Below the pieces are notes generated by a model. The model saw nothing but the letters and a program-made list of their open reading frames with translations, did not search any database and was not told the origin of the DNA. Made by a program: the position numbers and the translations under genes. 64,000 nucleotides of DNA, taken from Paralvinella palmiformis. Lineage: Eukaryota; Annelida; Polychaeta; Terebellida; Alvinellidae. Of the stretch, positions 40,801 to 49,400 are shown in pieces. Location: assembly GCA_025642065.1 (NCBI GenBank), contig JAODUP010000963.1, positions 1-64,000 of the forward strand. Direction: 5' to 3'. Numbering within the stretch: position 1 is the first letter of the stretch; each line of letters starts with the position of its first letter.

Positions 40801-43230
40801 GACTACAAGCCAGTACACTGGTTTATAGTCCAATACAACACAGCGAACAACATGGATCTTAGACACACTCCTAATATCTTGAATACTGAGCTTCATTAAG
40901 TAAAACATCATCTGTTGGGTTAGAAACCATAAAATTGTCAGATTTGGTAATTAGCATGGATTTCCCACCAGATGCCTTAGCAAGGTATAAATAGAAGATA
41001 ACCCACGTTGGCCAAGATCCCTAAACTATGCCGCCAGAGATCTGGGTCAGCTATGATAATGCCAGTATATATCCAGAGGTCATGTACCCTGATAGTGAAT
41101 TTTTTTTATAATTACTTGATCAGCACACCATCCCCTTATACTGGAGATCAACTGAAAGCGCATAAAGGTCTGGAGGCTTATATTTATTTTAAAGATGGAT
41201 GGGTCAGATCATTCATGATTGCTCCCACTCGATCTGCATCAAACAGTGATTTTTTGGTGAAATGACACATGTATATAAATAATTAGTTTAAGAGACAAGT
41301 AGACTCCGGTTAATTATATTTTTCAACAGGTTATCATTGATAGAGTCATTGGTGTGGCTAGGCATTTGGATTATTTTATCTCCAATAAATGTATTAATCA
41401 GGTAGTATAATTGATTCTGACAGATTCATCAAAGCATAATGAACCATTTGATCTAATGCTGTTAACTGAACAATTGGGTCATTTTGGACTAAGGTTATAG
41501 GTATTGTACTTTGTAACATCATGTACTTTTGCCTAACAACACCAATCACCTCAACTTCAATCACATAAGAGTCATAATATATTGTTGAAATGTAGAGAGT
41601 AAACATGCTGTTTTTATGTTAGGTAATACAAATCTATAGGTATAAATGGCAGCCCTGTATAGAGTTTAACTTTATCATCTGATATTGTCAATAAAAGTTG
41701 TTTCGTTTTTGGTTAAGTCAATTAAACCCCTTTATGGTTCACATCGTGACTGAAGTGGCTGGCACTAGTATGCACCAGGCATCCATAAATGTTGGCTTTG
41801 ATCCGTTTGGACCTCTCTCAGTATCTGTTTACTGCTGCTATCCATTTATTTTTTCTGTCTGGATCCACTGGAAATCTATAAAAAGGTATAGTCTTGTCCC
41901 TTGCTGCATGGCTGTTATAGCTTACAGCAACACATGTATGACCCATGATGTCGTTAATACCGATGTACATGATTTTATGACGTCCGTGCAAAACCTCAAT
42001 ATTCCACTGTTAGATCTGGGGACAGGCTAGGGTAGTTTTAGGAGGAGGGGCAAGTTTTTACTCCAAACTGGCATTCCTAATTAGCAATATCACTATATAG
42101 ATTACAGGTATCCTATGTAGTGATGCCAAAGTGTTGTGGGTGGCGTCCACAGTGTCCAGACTATTTAATTGGTTATAAACGTTCACTTGGGGTGGCACGG
42201 TTGATGTGCATATCTGATATATATATATATATATATATAAGGAACCTAAATTCTGGATTATTTTGGTTCCAGTATATTGGTAACACCACATGTAAACTTT
42301 GCACCCATAATTGATATTGGTGAATATGCATCTTTAGAGAGTGCCCTTCTAAAAGAAATATTTAATACATTCAAATAAATAATAATAACAAAACTTCTAT
42401 TGTGCCAATATCCTCGAAAAGATTCAAGTTCAGTAGCGCAACTAGTACAGGGGTTGTACAAATTCATAGTCCGGGTACGATGCAAAGTTCATCAACAATG
42501 ATCAGATGGAAAGGAAACTTAGGAAGGATATGCGAGTCTGAAAAGGTGAGTTTTCAAGTGGCGAAAGAAAGAAACTATGCTATTTGATGACTTAACATGT
42601 TCAGAGAGTAGGGACAGCAACTGAAAAAGCCAGAGTTCCAGCATGAGTTTTAACTCTGGGAACACACAACAAGTGAAAACCAGATGAACAGAGCTCTCTG
42701 GGTTTGGATGCTAAAGAAAATAGATAACGAAGGTTCTCCAGAAGAAAGAGTTTGATAGGCAATAGTGCAGAGTTTGAAAATGATGCAAGATTGAACAGGG
42801 AGCCAGTGAAGAGATTTCAGAAGTGGGACAGAATGGGAAAACCGAGGAGACTGTGCGACTTAATTATTTCATTTCGTTGTCAGATCACACTTACATCTTG
42901 GATCAATCACTTGAAGATGTATTTTATTCATTGAATATTGAGAAATATTAATAAGTATAGATATTATCCATTCTTTCAAGAGGTAGACTATTAATTGTCT
43001 AATATTTTATAGCTACCAGTATACAAAATCCACCAAAATTAAAGCTGTCAAAATAGTTCAAGATGTATGGCAGTGGCTGAGTGGCTACTTGCAAGGTCAA
43101 TGAAGCCTTATATTAACTGATGAAATATCCCCCATACAGAGAACAGTGGGATTTGATCCTATGACCGGTGGTTTGCATTACAATATGAAGTCCATTTCAC
43201 TGAGGAAGTGTTCTGTGATACACAACAAAA

Positions 43231-43288
<58 letters not shown>

Positions 43289-45655
43289 CACTATAACACA
43301 GATATTGGGATGCACAAGCTGTTGACCATGTTATAGGTGGACTATGAGTTGAGACTGACCAGCTGCAATCATCGTCATAATCATAGTCAGGGTCAATATC
43401 GGGAGTGCATGTATTCACCTAGCTTTGCAGTTGCACTATCCTTAAAGATTACATACAACTGTTTATTTTACAAATGTTCCCAGTAATTGTTTCATCATTT
43501 GTAGACATAAACATAAGTCTTATCCCAGTATTTGTGTGGAAAATAAAATCTTTTGGCAAAATTGTCTAAAAGAATGTATTTGTTTGTGTATCTGCTTTTG
43601 TAATGAGAACTTCATCCTCATTTGATATTATTTCTCGAAACACCTTTGTGTTGTCTGCAAACATAAATACTTTGGAGATCAAGTTGTCAGGGAGATAATT
43701 CATGTACAGGACAAATAAAATTGGTCCTGGACCCCTCTCTTGGGGGATCCCAATAAGGACATTGGCTCATGCTGAAAACCCATCTGACTATCTTTCCAGA
43801 CATACCATATGATCTAAGTTTGCCAATGAGCTGTTTATGTGGAACCATGTCAAATGCTTTCTTGAAATCAAGATATAGTACATTTAACTCCCCTTCTCTA
43901 TCCATAATCTATGTTCAAGTATCTAAGACTGAATAGCTGTAAAGCAGTTGATCTACCTCTTATAAATCCATATTGCCTATTACTGAGCAGATTATTTCTC
44001 TTCATGTGAGCTATCATAACACCTCTTACTAATGATGATGATGATCATTGATGTTTTATGGCCACTTTTGTGTACAAGGTAGGCTAAATGGGCCGAGTGA
44101 CTTCCAAAGGTAATGAGACAAAGTGAAAGATGAAACAACCTTCAGATATGCCACTGCCAGGATTCAAACAGGGGTGGTAGTGATCGGTGGTCCAGCACGC
44201 TACTGCTAGACCACGGAGGCACCCCCTTACTAATGATTCCATAATTTTAGAGACTATGCATGTAAGACTGACTGGTCTACTTCCTGCTGCCCTTCTTAAA
44301 AATTGCAGAGATATGGGCTTGCCTACATTCCTTTGGCATGGATCCCTTTTCTAAGGTTGAGTTGTATATTATTTCCAATGCCATGCCAAGTTGCTCTGCT
44401 GTTTCTTTCAGAAGTCTTGGGTGTATTGCATCTGAGCCTGGTGACTTATCTATTTTCAATTTCATTACTTTCTTGATAAGAAATTTTATATCTTCCAGCT
44501 GGGAGTCCACAACCTTGTCTTCCAGTTTTGGTATATCTGTATCCGGTTCCTTGGTGAATACATTGCTGAAAAAGTTGGAGAGAACTTGTGATTTTTTCTG
44601 GTCTGTTTTGGTTAGCATATCTTCATTTCTATCTGACTGAATGATTAGATCTCAAACTCCAGTTCTGGTTTTCAGTATTCCTTTCACATAGTTCCAGAAT
44701 TGTTTTGGATTTGACTTTGCCTGTCTCAAGATATCTTTTTCCAAACCTCTCTGTAACTTGCATGTCATAGCTCGTACTTTATTTCTCTGATGGGTGTATT
44801 CTTTATATTTCCCTGTATCTCTTGTCTCCATATATCTTTGCCATAAACAGCATTTCTTTTTTGTTGCTTGAAATGTATTTTTATCTACTGGGATGCCTCT
44901 TTTTTTTACTTGCTAGAGTGTGTTTTTTCTGTGCCTCTATTAGAATTTCTTTGAAGATTTTCCATTGTGTTTCTGGGTCATTTGTATGTGGTGTCAGCTT
45001 ATTTTGCCAATCAATTGACAATTCTTTTCTAAGTGCCACATAGTCTCCTGGATTAAAACAGAACTTAGTAGATCTATAGGGATTGTCTGTAATTTATGTC
45101 CTGCAATTGAAATCCAAGCAAGAGTGATTGCTCTTGCCAAGTGGTGACTGGTGCTTTAGATTTGTTTAAGTCTTAGAGGATCTTTTTCTAATAACCAAAA
45201 TGCCTAAATGTTGTTTGCATTAAATATAACCTAAAAAATCAATTGTTTAAATACATCTGAGAATTTTACGGACTTAAAATAAATGCAAAAAGTAATCATA
45301 ATAGATCTAGTAATATGATATTCATATACAGTGAGTGCAACAATTTATAAAGATATTTGATTTTGATAACTGTAGTACATCTAAAGAGATACTAAATAAC
45401 TAAATACAAATTAAGTAACGTCGGTTTTCAAACAAATCACCTTAAAACATCAGGTGAACGCCAAATGTTGGTTCAAATATAGCGTGTGGCGTAATGTCTG
45501 GTTGCCACTTTTCGTTGTGGACAAGTAAACAAACATACGTAAACATACAAAATCATGAGAACAATAATTCATATTCTTTACAGAATGTGCAATTAAGTGT
45601 AAAAGTGATTACCTGAAAAATTCTTTTGATGCGTCCATAATTTGTATAACTTCAT
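12359..45655 (-). CDS. DEPDC5: DEPDC5 (Iml1) orthologue, GATOR1 complex subunit, 42 coding exons
   Basis: DEPDC5 is the largest subunit of GATOR1 (with NPRL2 and NPRL3), the GTPase-activating complex for RagA/B that switches off mTORC1 at the lysosome when amino acids are scarce. I joined 42 exons whose splice phases match throughout, giving 5109 bases (1702 residues) when both duplicated exons are kept, or about 1654 if one is used; the vertebrate protein is about 1600. Approximate order: N-terminal domain (residues 1-159), SABA (160-490), variable linker, SHEN (from about 844), DEP (about 1196-1290), C-terminal domain to the end. Recognisable landmarks are [60 protein letters not shown] and [11 protein letters not shown]. 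Introns hold most of the repeats in this part of the window. Start codon 45653-45655, stop TGA 12359-12361. Confidence 0.93.
14252..14317. repeat. DEPDC5: Compound (AT)n-(AG)n microsatellite in a DEPDC5 intron
   Basis: About 23 AT units pass into about 9 AG units, just upstream (in transcript sense) of the exon at 14033-14196. Confidence 0.95.
14720..14793. repeat. DEPDC5: Long (AT)n microsatellite in a DEPDC5 intron
   Basis: Nearly pure TA/AT repeat with two small interruptions near 14770 and 14780. Confidence 0.95.
17481..17545. repeat. (AT)n microsatellite with CATA interruptions
   Basis: Two AT tracts are separated by a CATATATAT interruption. It lies in the 16094-18237 intron of DEPDC5. 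Frames across it are IYIYIY artefacts. Confidence 0.95.
18586..19598 (-). CDS. DEPDC5: DEPDC5 exons 32-35 (DEP domain)
   Basis: Exons: 19531-19598, 19298-19354, 18924-19071, 18586-18685. The joined frame reads through [13 protein letters not shown], then [20 protein letters not shown] and [11 protein letters not shown] to VAGFYLYCI. This is the DEP fold as placed in DEPDC5, just before the C-terminal domain. Exon 33 can end at either of two overlapping donors; GTAAGG is taken because it keeps the phase. Confidence 0.87.
21050..24665 (-). CDS. DEPDC5: DEPDC5 exons 25-31 (SHEN domain and following linker)
   Basis: Exons: 24596-24665, 24358-24471, 23910-23995, 23199-23373, 22951-23033, 22564-22681, 21050-21250. 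Landmarks are [20 protein letters not shown] across exons 25 and 26, then [13 protein letters not shown] and [10 protein letters not shown] in exon 28, [14 protein letters not shown] in exon 29 and [20 protein letters not shown] in exon 30. Exon 31 is a less conserved Ser/Thr/Ala-rich linker; its donor (AAAG|GTGTTG) is weak and its 3' edge is less certain. Confidence 0.87.
21806..22085 (+). mobile_element. SINE family B copy
   Basis: This copy starts inside a tRNA-like head (GTTAGAGTACAGGACTCATA), continues through a body shared with the copies at 28100 and 63380 (GCTCCCTTGGGAGTTGAGAT, GTTTGAGTCAGAGATAACAA) and ends GTAAAGCACCTTAGAGCTGC...GGGCACTATATAAATG followed by (ATT)n. It is inserted in a DEPDC5 intron, antisense to the gene. 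Confidence 0.75.
24722..24868 (-). mobile_element. Possible tRNA-derived SINE, family C
   Basis: On the minus strand a tRNA-like head (TGCAGTAGTTAGAGCACTGC with the B-box-like GTAGATTCAAAAC) is followed by GTGTGAGCC and a tail containing CATATG...ACCATATGTGACC. The words GGTCACATATGG and GACATATGGCTGA recur at 36838-36865, and similar words lie near 37380-37420, so this is probably a third dispersed family. Copies are old and boundaries approximate. Confidence 0.45.
25587..33924 (-). CDS. DEPDC5: DEPDC5 exons 17-24 (linker and SHEN entry)
   Basis: Exons: 33746-33924, 33461-33655, 33264-33370, 33041-33105, 32135-32361, 30434-30574, 30215-30361, 25587-25725. Exon 18 carries the conserved block [20 protein letters not shown]. 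Exon 21 is Ser/Thr-rich low complexity, expected for the disordered linker. Exons 22 and 23 are a tandem duplicate pair described separately. Exon 24 (GVDWKSM...) begins the strongly conserved SHEN region. The 4.5-kb intron between exons 23 and 24 holds a LINE fragment, SINE-B copies and pogo-type pieces. Confidence 0.88.
26068..26157 (+). mobile_element. SINE family B, 3' fragment only
   Basis: Only the tail is present: AAGCGCCTTACAGCAGCTAT, CTAACTGGATAGGGTCCTAT, ACAAATG and then (ATT)n. It matches the 3' ends of the copies at 21806, 28100 and 63380. 5' truncation fits LINE-type insertion. Confidence 0.65.
27351..27412. repeat. Imperfect foldback with pogo/Tigger-like terminal words
   Basis: CCACCCTCTTTATAATGCC and ACATTT are followed, after a T-rich loop with GGCCCC, by their inverted counterpart AAATGTGGCATTACAAAGAG. 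From memory, terminal repeats with CTCTTTATAACG-CCA words are typical of pogo/Tigger-type elements. A pogo-type transposase scrap lies 3.9 kb away at 31260-31530. It is a good candidate for a MITE end. Confidence 0.45.
28100..28340 (+). mobile_element. SINE family B, 5'-truncated copy
   Basis: It shares CAGTTCACTCATCTATGAAAA, TTGAGTAATGCTTTGTGCCT, GCTCCCTTGGGAGTTGAGAT and the tail GTAAAGTACCTTAGAGCAGC...GGGCACTATATAAATA with the other family B copies, and ends in ATT repeats. The tRNA-like head is missing. A compound microsatellite follows at 28393-28460. Confidence 0.72.
28620..29560 (+). mobile_element. CR1/L2-type LINE fragment (3' RT end and tail)
   Basis: Frames with [13 protein letters not shown] (about 28670), [19 protein letters not shown] and [20 protein letters not shown] (28825-29136) correspond to the reverse-transcriptase C-terminal part also seen in the LINE at 6020-8670, but from a different subfamily. 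Frameshifts break the sequence before and after 28825. The tail TACAGCGCCTTTGAATGGCT...GGGCGCTTTATTAAATA ends in (TTA)n. It lies in the large DEPDC5 intron, antisense to the gene. Confidence 0.8.
30215..30361 (-). CDS. DEPDC5: DEPDC5 duplicated exon, downstream copy (exon 23)
   Basis: This 147-base exon also enters and leaves in phase 1 and has a GTGATC donor. It ends [17 protein letters not shown], matching exon 22. Its first half ([20 protein letters not shown]) is not clearly similar to that of exon 22. Only 72 bases of intron separate the two. Confidence 0.8.
30434..30574 (-). CDS. DEPDC5: DEPDC5 duplicated exon, upstream copy (exon 22)
   Basis: This 141-base exon enters and leaves in phase 1. 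The acceptor is the AG at 30575-30576 on the minus strand and the donor is GTAGAG. It encodes residues ending [17 protein letters not shown]. The next exon ends with a 12-of-18 identical segment in the same register, so either exon can be skipped or both kept without breaking the frame. Confidence 0.8.
31260..31530 (+). pseudogene. Pogo/Tigger-type transposase C-terminal remnant
   Basis: An open frame reads [20 protein letters not shown] followed by [16 protein letters not shown] and an acidic tail rich in Asp, ending at 31528. The pattern W-V-x(n)-I-x-x-S/Y-F-x-x-C-x-I-S-N-A-x-D-G-T-x-D is the end of the DDE domain in pogo/Tigger-like transposases, with an acidic C-terminus. The catalytic part is absent. 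It is in a DEPDC5 intron, antisense to the gene. Confidence 0.6.
34370..45655 (-). CDS. DEPDC5: DEPDC5 exons 1-16 (N-terminal and SABA domains)
   Basis: Exons in transcript order: 45613-45655, 39878-39965, 39664-39719, 39434-39519, 39198-39281, 39041-39090, 38824-38893, 38425-38565, 38115-38184, 36390-36462, 36074-36270, 35712-35846, 35526-35587, 34945-35030, 34701-34779, 34370-34518. Exon 1 encodes [14 protein letters not shown], ends in phase 1 and is joined across a 5.6-kb intron that contains a LINE with a nested SINE. It is chosen as the start because its residues match the DEPDC5 N-terminus and its phase fits. Exons 8-16 cover the SABA region, with [15 protein letters not shown] in exon 12 and [10 protein letters not shown] in exon 14. 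Confidence 0.88.
37803..37984 (-). mobile_element. SINE family A copy
   Basis: Minus-strand head GTGCCTCCATGGTCTAGCAG with B box GTTCGAATA, body as in the 2901 copy and ATC-rich tail. A likely target-site duplication is GTTTCTGTAAT before and GTTTACTGTAAT after, with one indel. It lies in a DEPDC5 intron in the same orientation as the gene. Confidence 0.8.
40394..42296 (+). mobile_element. Unclassified element between 200-bp direct repeats, with a decayed coding exon
   Basis: Two diverged direct repeats of about 200 bp lie at 40394-40588 and 42073-42296. Both contain AGCAATATC-CTATATAGATTA, GGGGTG-CAC, GTGCATATCTGAT and GGTTCCAGTATATTGGTAAC; the second is split by (AT)n. Between them a plus-strand frame near 41140-41220 encodes [20 protein letters not shown], a motif I remember from multicopy invertebrate proteins that carry a SWIM-like and YqaJ nuclease region. 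Another open frame is at 41698-42030. The whole lies in DEPDC5 intron 1. Class (LTR-type versus DNA element of ISL2EU type) is unresolved. Confidence 0.4.
43233..43286. repeat. (AT)n microsatellite
   Basis: About 27 uninterrupted AT units in DEPDC5 intron 1. Confidence 0.95.
43550..45180 (-). mobile_element. Jockey/CR1-type LINE reverse-transcriptase remnant
   Basis: Read on the minus strand: [18 protein letters not shown] near 45050, then [20 protein letters not shown] and [20 protein letters not shown] to [13 protein letters not shown] (44277-44618), then [20 protein letters not shown] (43687-43905), then [16 protein letters not shown] and the catalytic box as FADN instead of FADD. The order is correct for the RT palm and fingers, but stops, frameshifts and a deletion before GIPQ make it dead. 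A SINE has landed inside it at 44037-44225. It is in intron 1 of DEPDC5, in the same orientation. Confidence 0.82.
44037..44225 (-). mobile_element. SINE family A nested in a LINE, with 12-bp target-site duplication
   Basis: The LINE sequence is interrupted between two perfect copies of CTTACTAATGAT (44025-44036 and 44226-44237). The insert has the family A head on the minus strand (GTGCCTCCGTGGTCTAGCAG), the body CCCATTTAGCCTACCTTGTA and an ATCATC tail. The nesting shows that the SINE is younger than the LINE copy. Confidence 0.9.
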
Positions 45656-46389
45656 TTTAACTGCAATGTTAGACGACAATGAAATGGACTATTTACTAGT
45701 ATCAGGATACTTCGCCCCTTAGAATGCCGTCCCATGTTGGGTTTGGAGACTTAAATACTTTGAAGATTTCTCCACGTCCTTAGAGACTCGGGTTGGTTTT
45801 AACCGTAGTCTACATATACAATACGATAAAGACTTAACATCAAAATATGACCTGATTGACTTGCATTTTAGTTAAGAGACATTCACTACGAGGCTGAATG
45901 GGAAGATGATAATTTACTTAGGTAGAATCTAGATCTAGATATCTACTGGACGCAGGTTTTTGTGAGGCTGTGTCATTGTGTTTCCAGATCCTCACCATCA
46001 TCATGGATTTTATTAAGAAAAGTAGAGTCTACTGAATAAAAAATGACACAACATCAACTGCCGTTTCTATAATTTAAGACAAAAAACCTTTCAATTTTTC
46101 TATCAATAGTTTTACAGAGCAGCTTGAGTCTTGACTAACTGATATTGGAACATTTCTCGGGATAATGGTTTATTTTTGTTATCGACAATTTTGAGTGAGC
46201 TATTTTTAGTAATTTATTGTAGTTTTATTTTAAACGAAATTATAGTGGAATTAAGACCATACAGAGGACGAGAATGTAATGGGACGAAATCTCCTGTTTT
46301 CGTAATGTGGTGGTGCGTGTGGTTTATGTCAATGTCAAGGCCAGTGTAGCACAAGCTGGATAGAAAAAACTAATTTCTTGACATCAATC
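45656..46389. promoter_or_regulatory. Divergent promoter spacer between DEPDC5 and mRpL16
   Basis: The DEPDC5 start codon (minus) and the proposed mRpL16 start codon (plus) are 734 bases apart and point away from each other. No TATA box is evident at a sensible distance from either, as is common for housekeeping genes. A single bidirectional promoter is an inference from geometry. Confidence 0.45.
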
Positions 46390-46426
46390 ATGGCATTAAA
46401 ACTATGTTCCAGACTAAATATTAAAG
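46390..46426 (+). CDS. MRPL16: Proposed mRpL16 exon 1 (start codon and presequence)
   Basis: ATG GCA TTA AAA starts a 12-codon frame with three basic residues and no acidic ones. It ends in phase 1 at a GT donor and is followed by the correct frame of exon 2 (E-I-E-Y-P-K). The position opposite the DEPDC5 start suits a shared promoter. The donor GGTACA is only moderately good, and no transcript evidence is available. Confidence 0.5.
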
Positions 46427-49400
46427 GTACACTAACTGTAGCTTGTAACTTATCATTAATTGTGGTTTATTTCCACTTAGTAGAGTCTACTAGATTTATG
46501 TACTCTGATTATAGATCTAGTTTGTATTAGTTTAGTTACAAACCTAACATAACAAGGCACACACTGACACAGCTTGCCTTTTTTTGCTTGTTACTCGTAA
46601 CTGTAGATCTAGACTCCTCCTCTATTAACTAGATCTGTTACTGTGTATGACAGTTGTCATAACGTTTTTACCATTTAGTAGAATTATTGTAGCTCACAAT
46701 GAAGTGAAGCCTTTGTTTTTACATCTGTAAGTGTAACGTTTCGGCGTAACAACTGAAGGAAAATACTTCTACTGGTGTACTTATATTACATAAGAGTAAA
46801 AGAAATAATAAGGTCACAATATTTAGAATTGGGTTGGTATACTTTGACTCATTAGTCTCATACAGTGCTTGGACAGCTCGGCCAAAGTGACAACTCTGCC
46901 CGGGAAAAAAATGTAAATTAATTTATTAGTATGTGTGTGAGTGTGTATTATATATATATATATTAAGCTTGTTGGTTGTTTACTTGCAGTGCAAGACTGA
47001 TATGCAGGGTCCCAAATACCTGGTAGCATGGTAGCCCTTGGTGACCTGAATTAGTAAAGGGCGACTACCTATTTCAGTTTTACGCACATCATTTTTTTCC
47101 AATCAACCATTCTTTTCCGTGGTTTGGTCACTAAGCACAAATCTATAATGATAATGATCTATTGGGAAGTTCCATATTCACAGTTTCAGTTCATATTTGC
47201 AGGATGTTGAGGAAATATAAATTTCCGAATGACATTGCTTAACAGATTGTGCATTATCCTGCAACAAATCCGACAGCATACGAGTCTCTTAGCTAAAATT
47301 GGCAAGAACAAGAAAAACAGTTTTACCATAGTTTCGCACTGGCATAAGCATTGGGCATGCTCAATAAGGTTATCTGGAAAGTGAAAAATAATGATGTTGG
47401 AAAATATCCAGTGGCAGCAGAGAGTTGTTAGCAAAAGTCATGGAGAAAACAATGTCAGATAGAAAGGATTTCCTCTACAAAAATTTGTAATTTCCCAGAA
47501 ACGTTTCTTCTGTCACAATCGAGCATGCCTTTATCAGCGCCATTTTGATTGACACATGTGCCAAGATCATACCGACAACATAAATATAATAACTGATAAA
47601 ATGTGGCGTCATTTTGCGGGTGTATCACCACCACCCAACAAGAAAATGAAGACTTCTGAGGAGAAGCTGAAGATACAACGGTTGTATGAGATCAATAAAC
47701 GGAAACGGGCGTTTAACCAAAATTGGAAAGTTGGCCACCCATGGCTGGGGATAATAGATGAAGAGCTGGGCAGTTCGACATCGGACACTCCATCCACGTC
47801 CAGCTAGGCAAGTACGATGATATGCACGACGTGCCGCACCTGACCATTTTGGCCAAAAATCATTTGCATCAGGATACCAGTCATTTAAGCTGGATAGCAT
47901 AAAGATTTATGAAGCCTCAAACAAACATATTGTTGCTAAAGAGATTTTCAGGTCCGTTGAGGTCACGGAAAAACAACTGGCTCGTAAAATGTTAACCATT
48001 TTGCACAAGGAAGATATAGAGAAATTATCACACCTGTTTAGAACCTGCCACGCACTAGCCATGAAAAACCGCCCTTTCTCAGATTTTGTTTGGCTTTGTG
48101 AGTTAGATAGACAGAAGGGTGATATATGAATGAGGAGTCAGCAAAGGAGTTTAGCAGCCACATAAGTGAAGTTGAAAGAGAAAAACTCCGAGATGACATA
48201 AAGATCACAAACACATCATCAATGTTCTTGGCTTGCCGCAAACTCTTCCAGCATCCAGTGCTGAAGTCGAGCGAGGTTTTAGTCAACTAAAGTTGATGAC
48301 ATAAAGATCACGAAAACATCATCAATGTTCTTGGCTTGCTGCAAACTCTTCCAGCATCCAGTGCTGAAGTCGAGCGAGGTTTTAGTCAACTAAAGTTGAT
48401 GACATAAAGATCACGAAAACATCATCAATGTTCTTGGCTTGCTGCTAACTCATCCAGCGCTGAAGTTGAGCGAGGTTTTATTCAACTAAAGTTGATTAAA
48501 ACCAATCTAAGAACACAACTCACTGAGCGCAAGTTAACTGATCTACTGTCAATTAAACTCTTGGCTGCTCCTATCTCAACATTTGATCCAATCCCAGCAA
48601 TTGAACACTGGAATCGAGATATCAGTCAAACCATGTTGAATGTTTGACAGTATAACTCAGTAACTTATTCACTTTTATATTTAGTACTATTTCTTTTCTG
48701 GTGGCTAACAACTTTGGCTTTTAGAATGAGTGAATTGTTTAGCTGTAATTGTTGGTCAACCCCTATCACATCTGATAGGAAAGTGCCTGTAATTATTGGT
48801 CAACCCCTGTCACATCTGATAGGAAAGTGCCTCTAATTATTGGTCAACCCCTGTCACATCTGATAAGGTGTAGCCCCTCAACCGCATTGCCCTGATATGA
48901 CCGGCACTAAGGTTAAACAAAGTTAAATTAAAATTCCCTTTATGAATGGAAATAATGAAATATTTTGATCGTGTAGTACTTATCTATATATATCACAGAA
49001 ACATATGACTGGAACAGTAGGGGTGCATGTCTTCTGGAACATGTGCCATTATTAGAATGAATGATGACATTTGACATATTGGATCATAGGTAAATAGCAG
49101 CACCATCTCATTTCAGATGTTGTATGTCCAGCATGGAGATGTACATCAGTTGCAGGGTTTAGAAACTGGAAACCATTGCCTCCTCCTCAAGGTGATTGTA
49201 TTGTACATAACCATGTATATCCTAAACTATATTGCTATCTATGTTATTGGCTGACCAGGTAATCCTGAAATTTACCTGAAATCTGAATTTACACAAGAAA
49301 ATAATGTGGAAGTTAGTTAAATAGATGATTTCCATGACAACTGGTTCACAAGTTGATATATTGTCTATTACACTACCTAAATTAATTAATTATTTTTCAA

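Noticed and set aside
42398..42934. Plus-strand ORFs with [23 protein letters not shown] sequence
   Set aside because: The stretch resembles repeat-derived sequence, but I could not tie it to a family with confidence and it has no gene structure.
47609..47900. Minus-strand ORFs across the hAT remnant
   Set aside because: They are antisense shadows of the recognisable plus-strand transposase frame.
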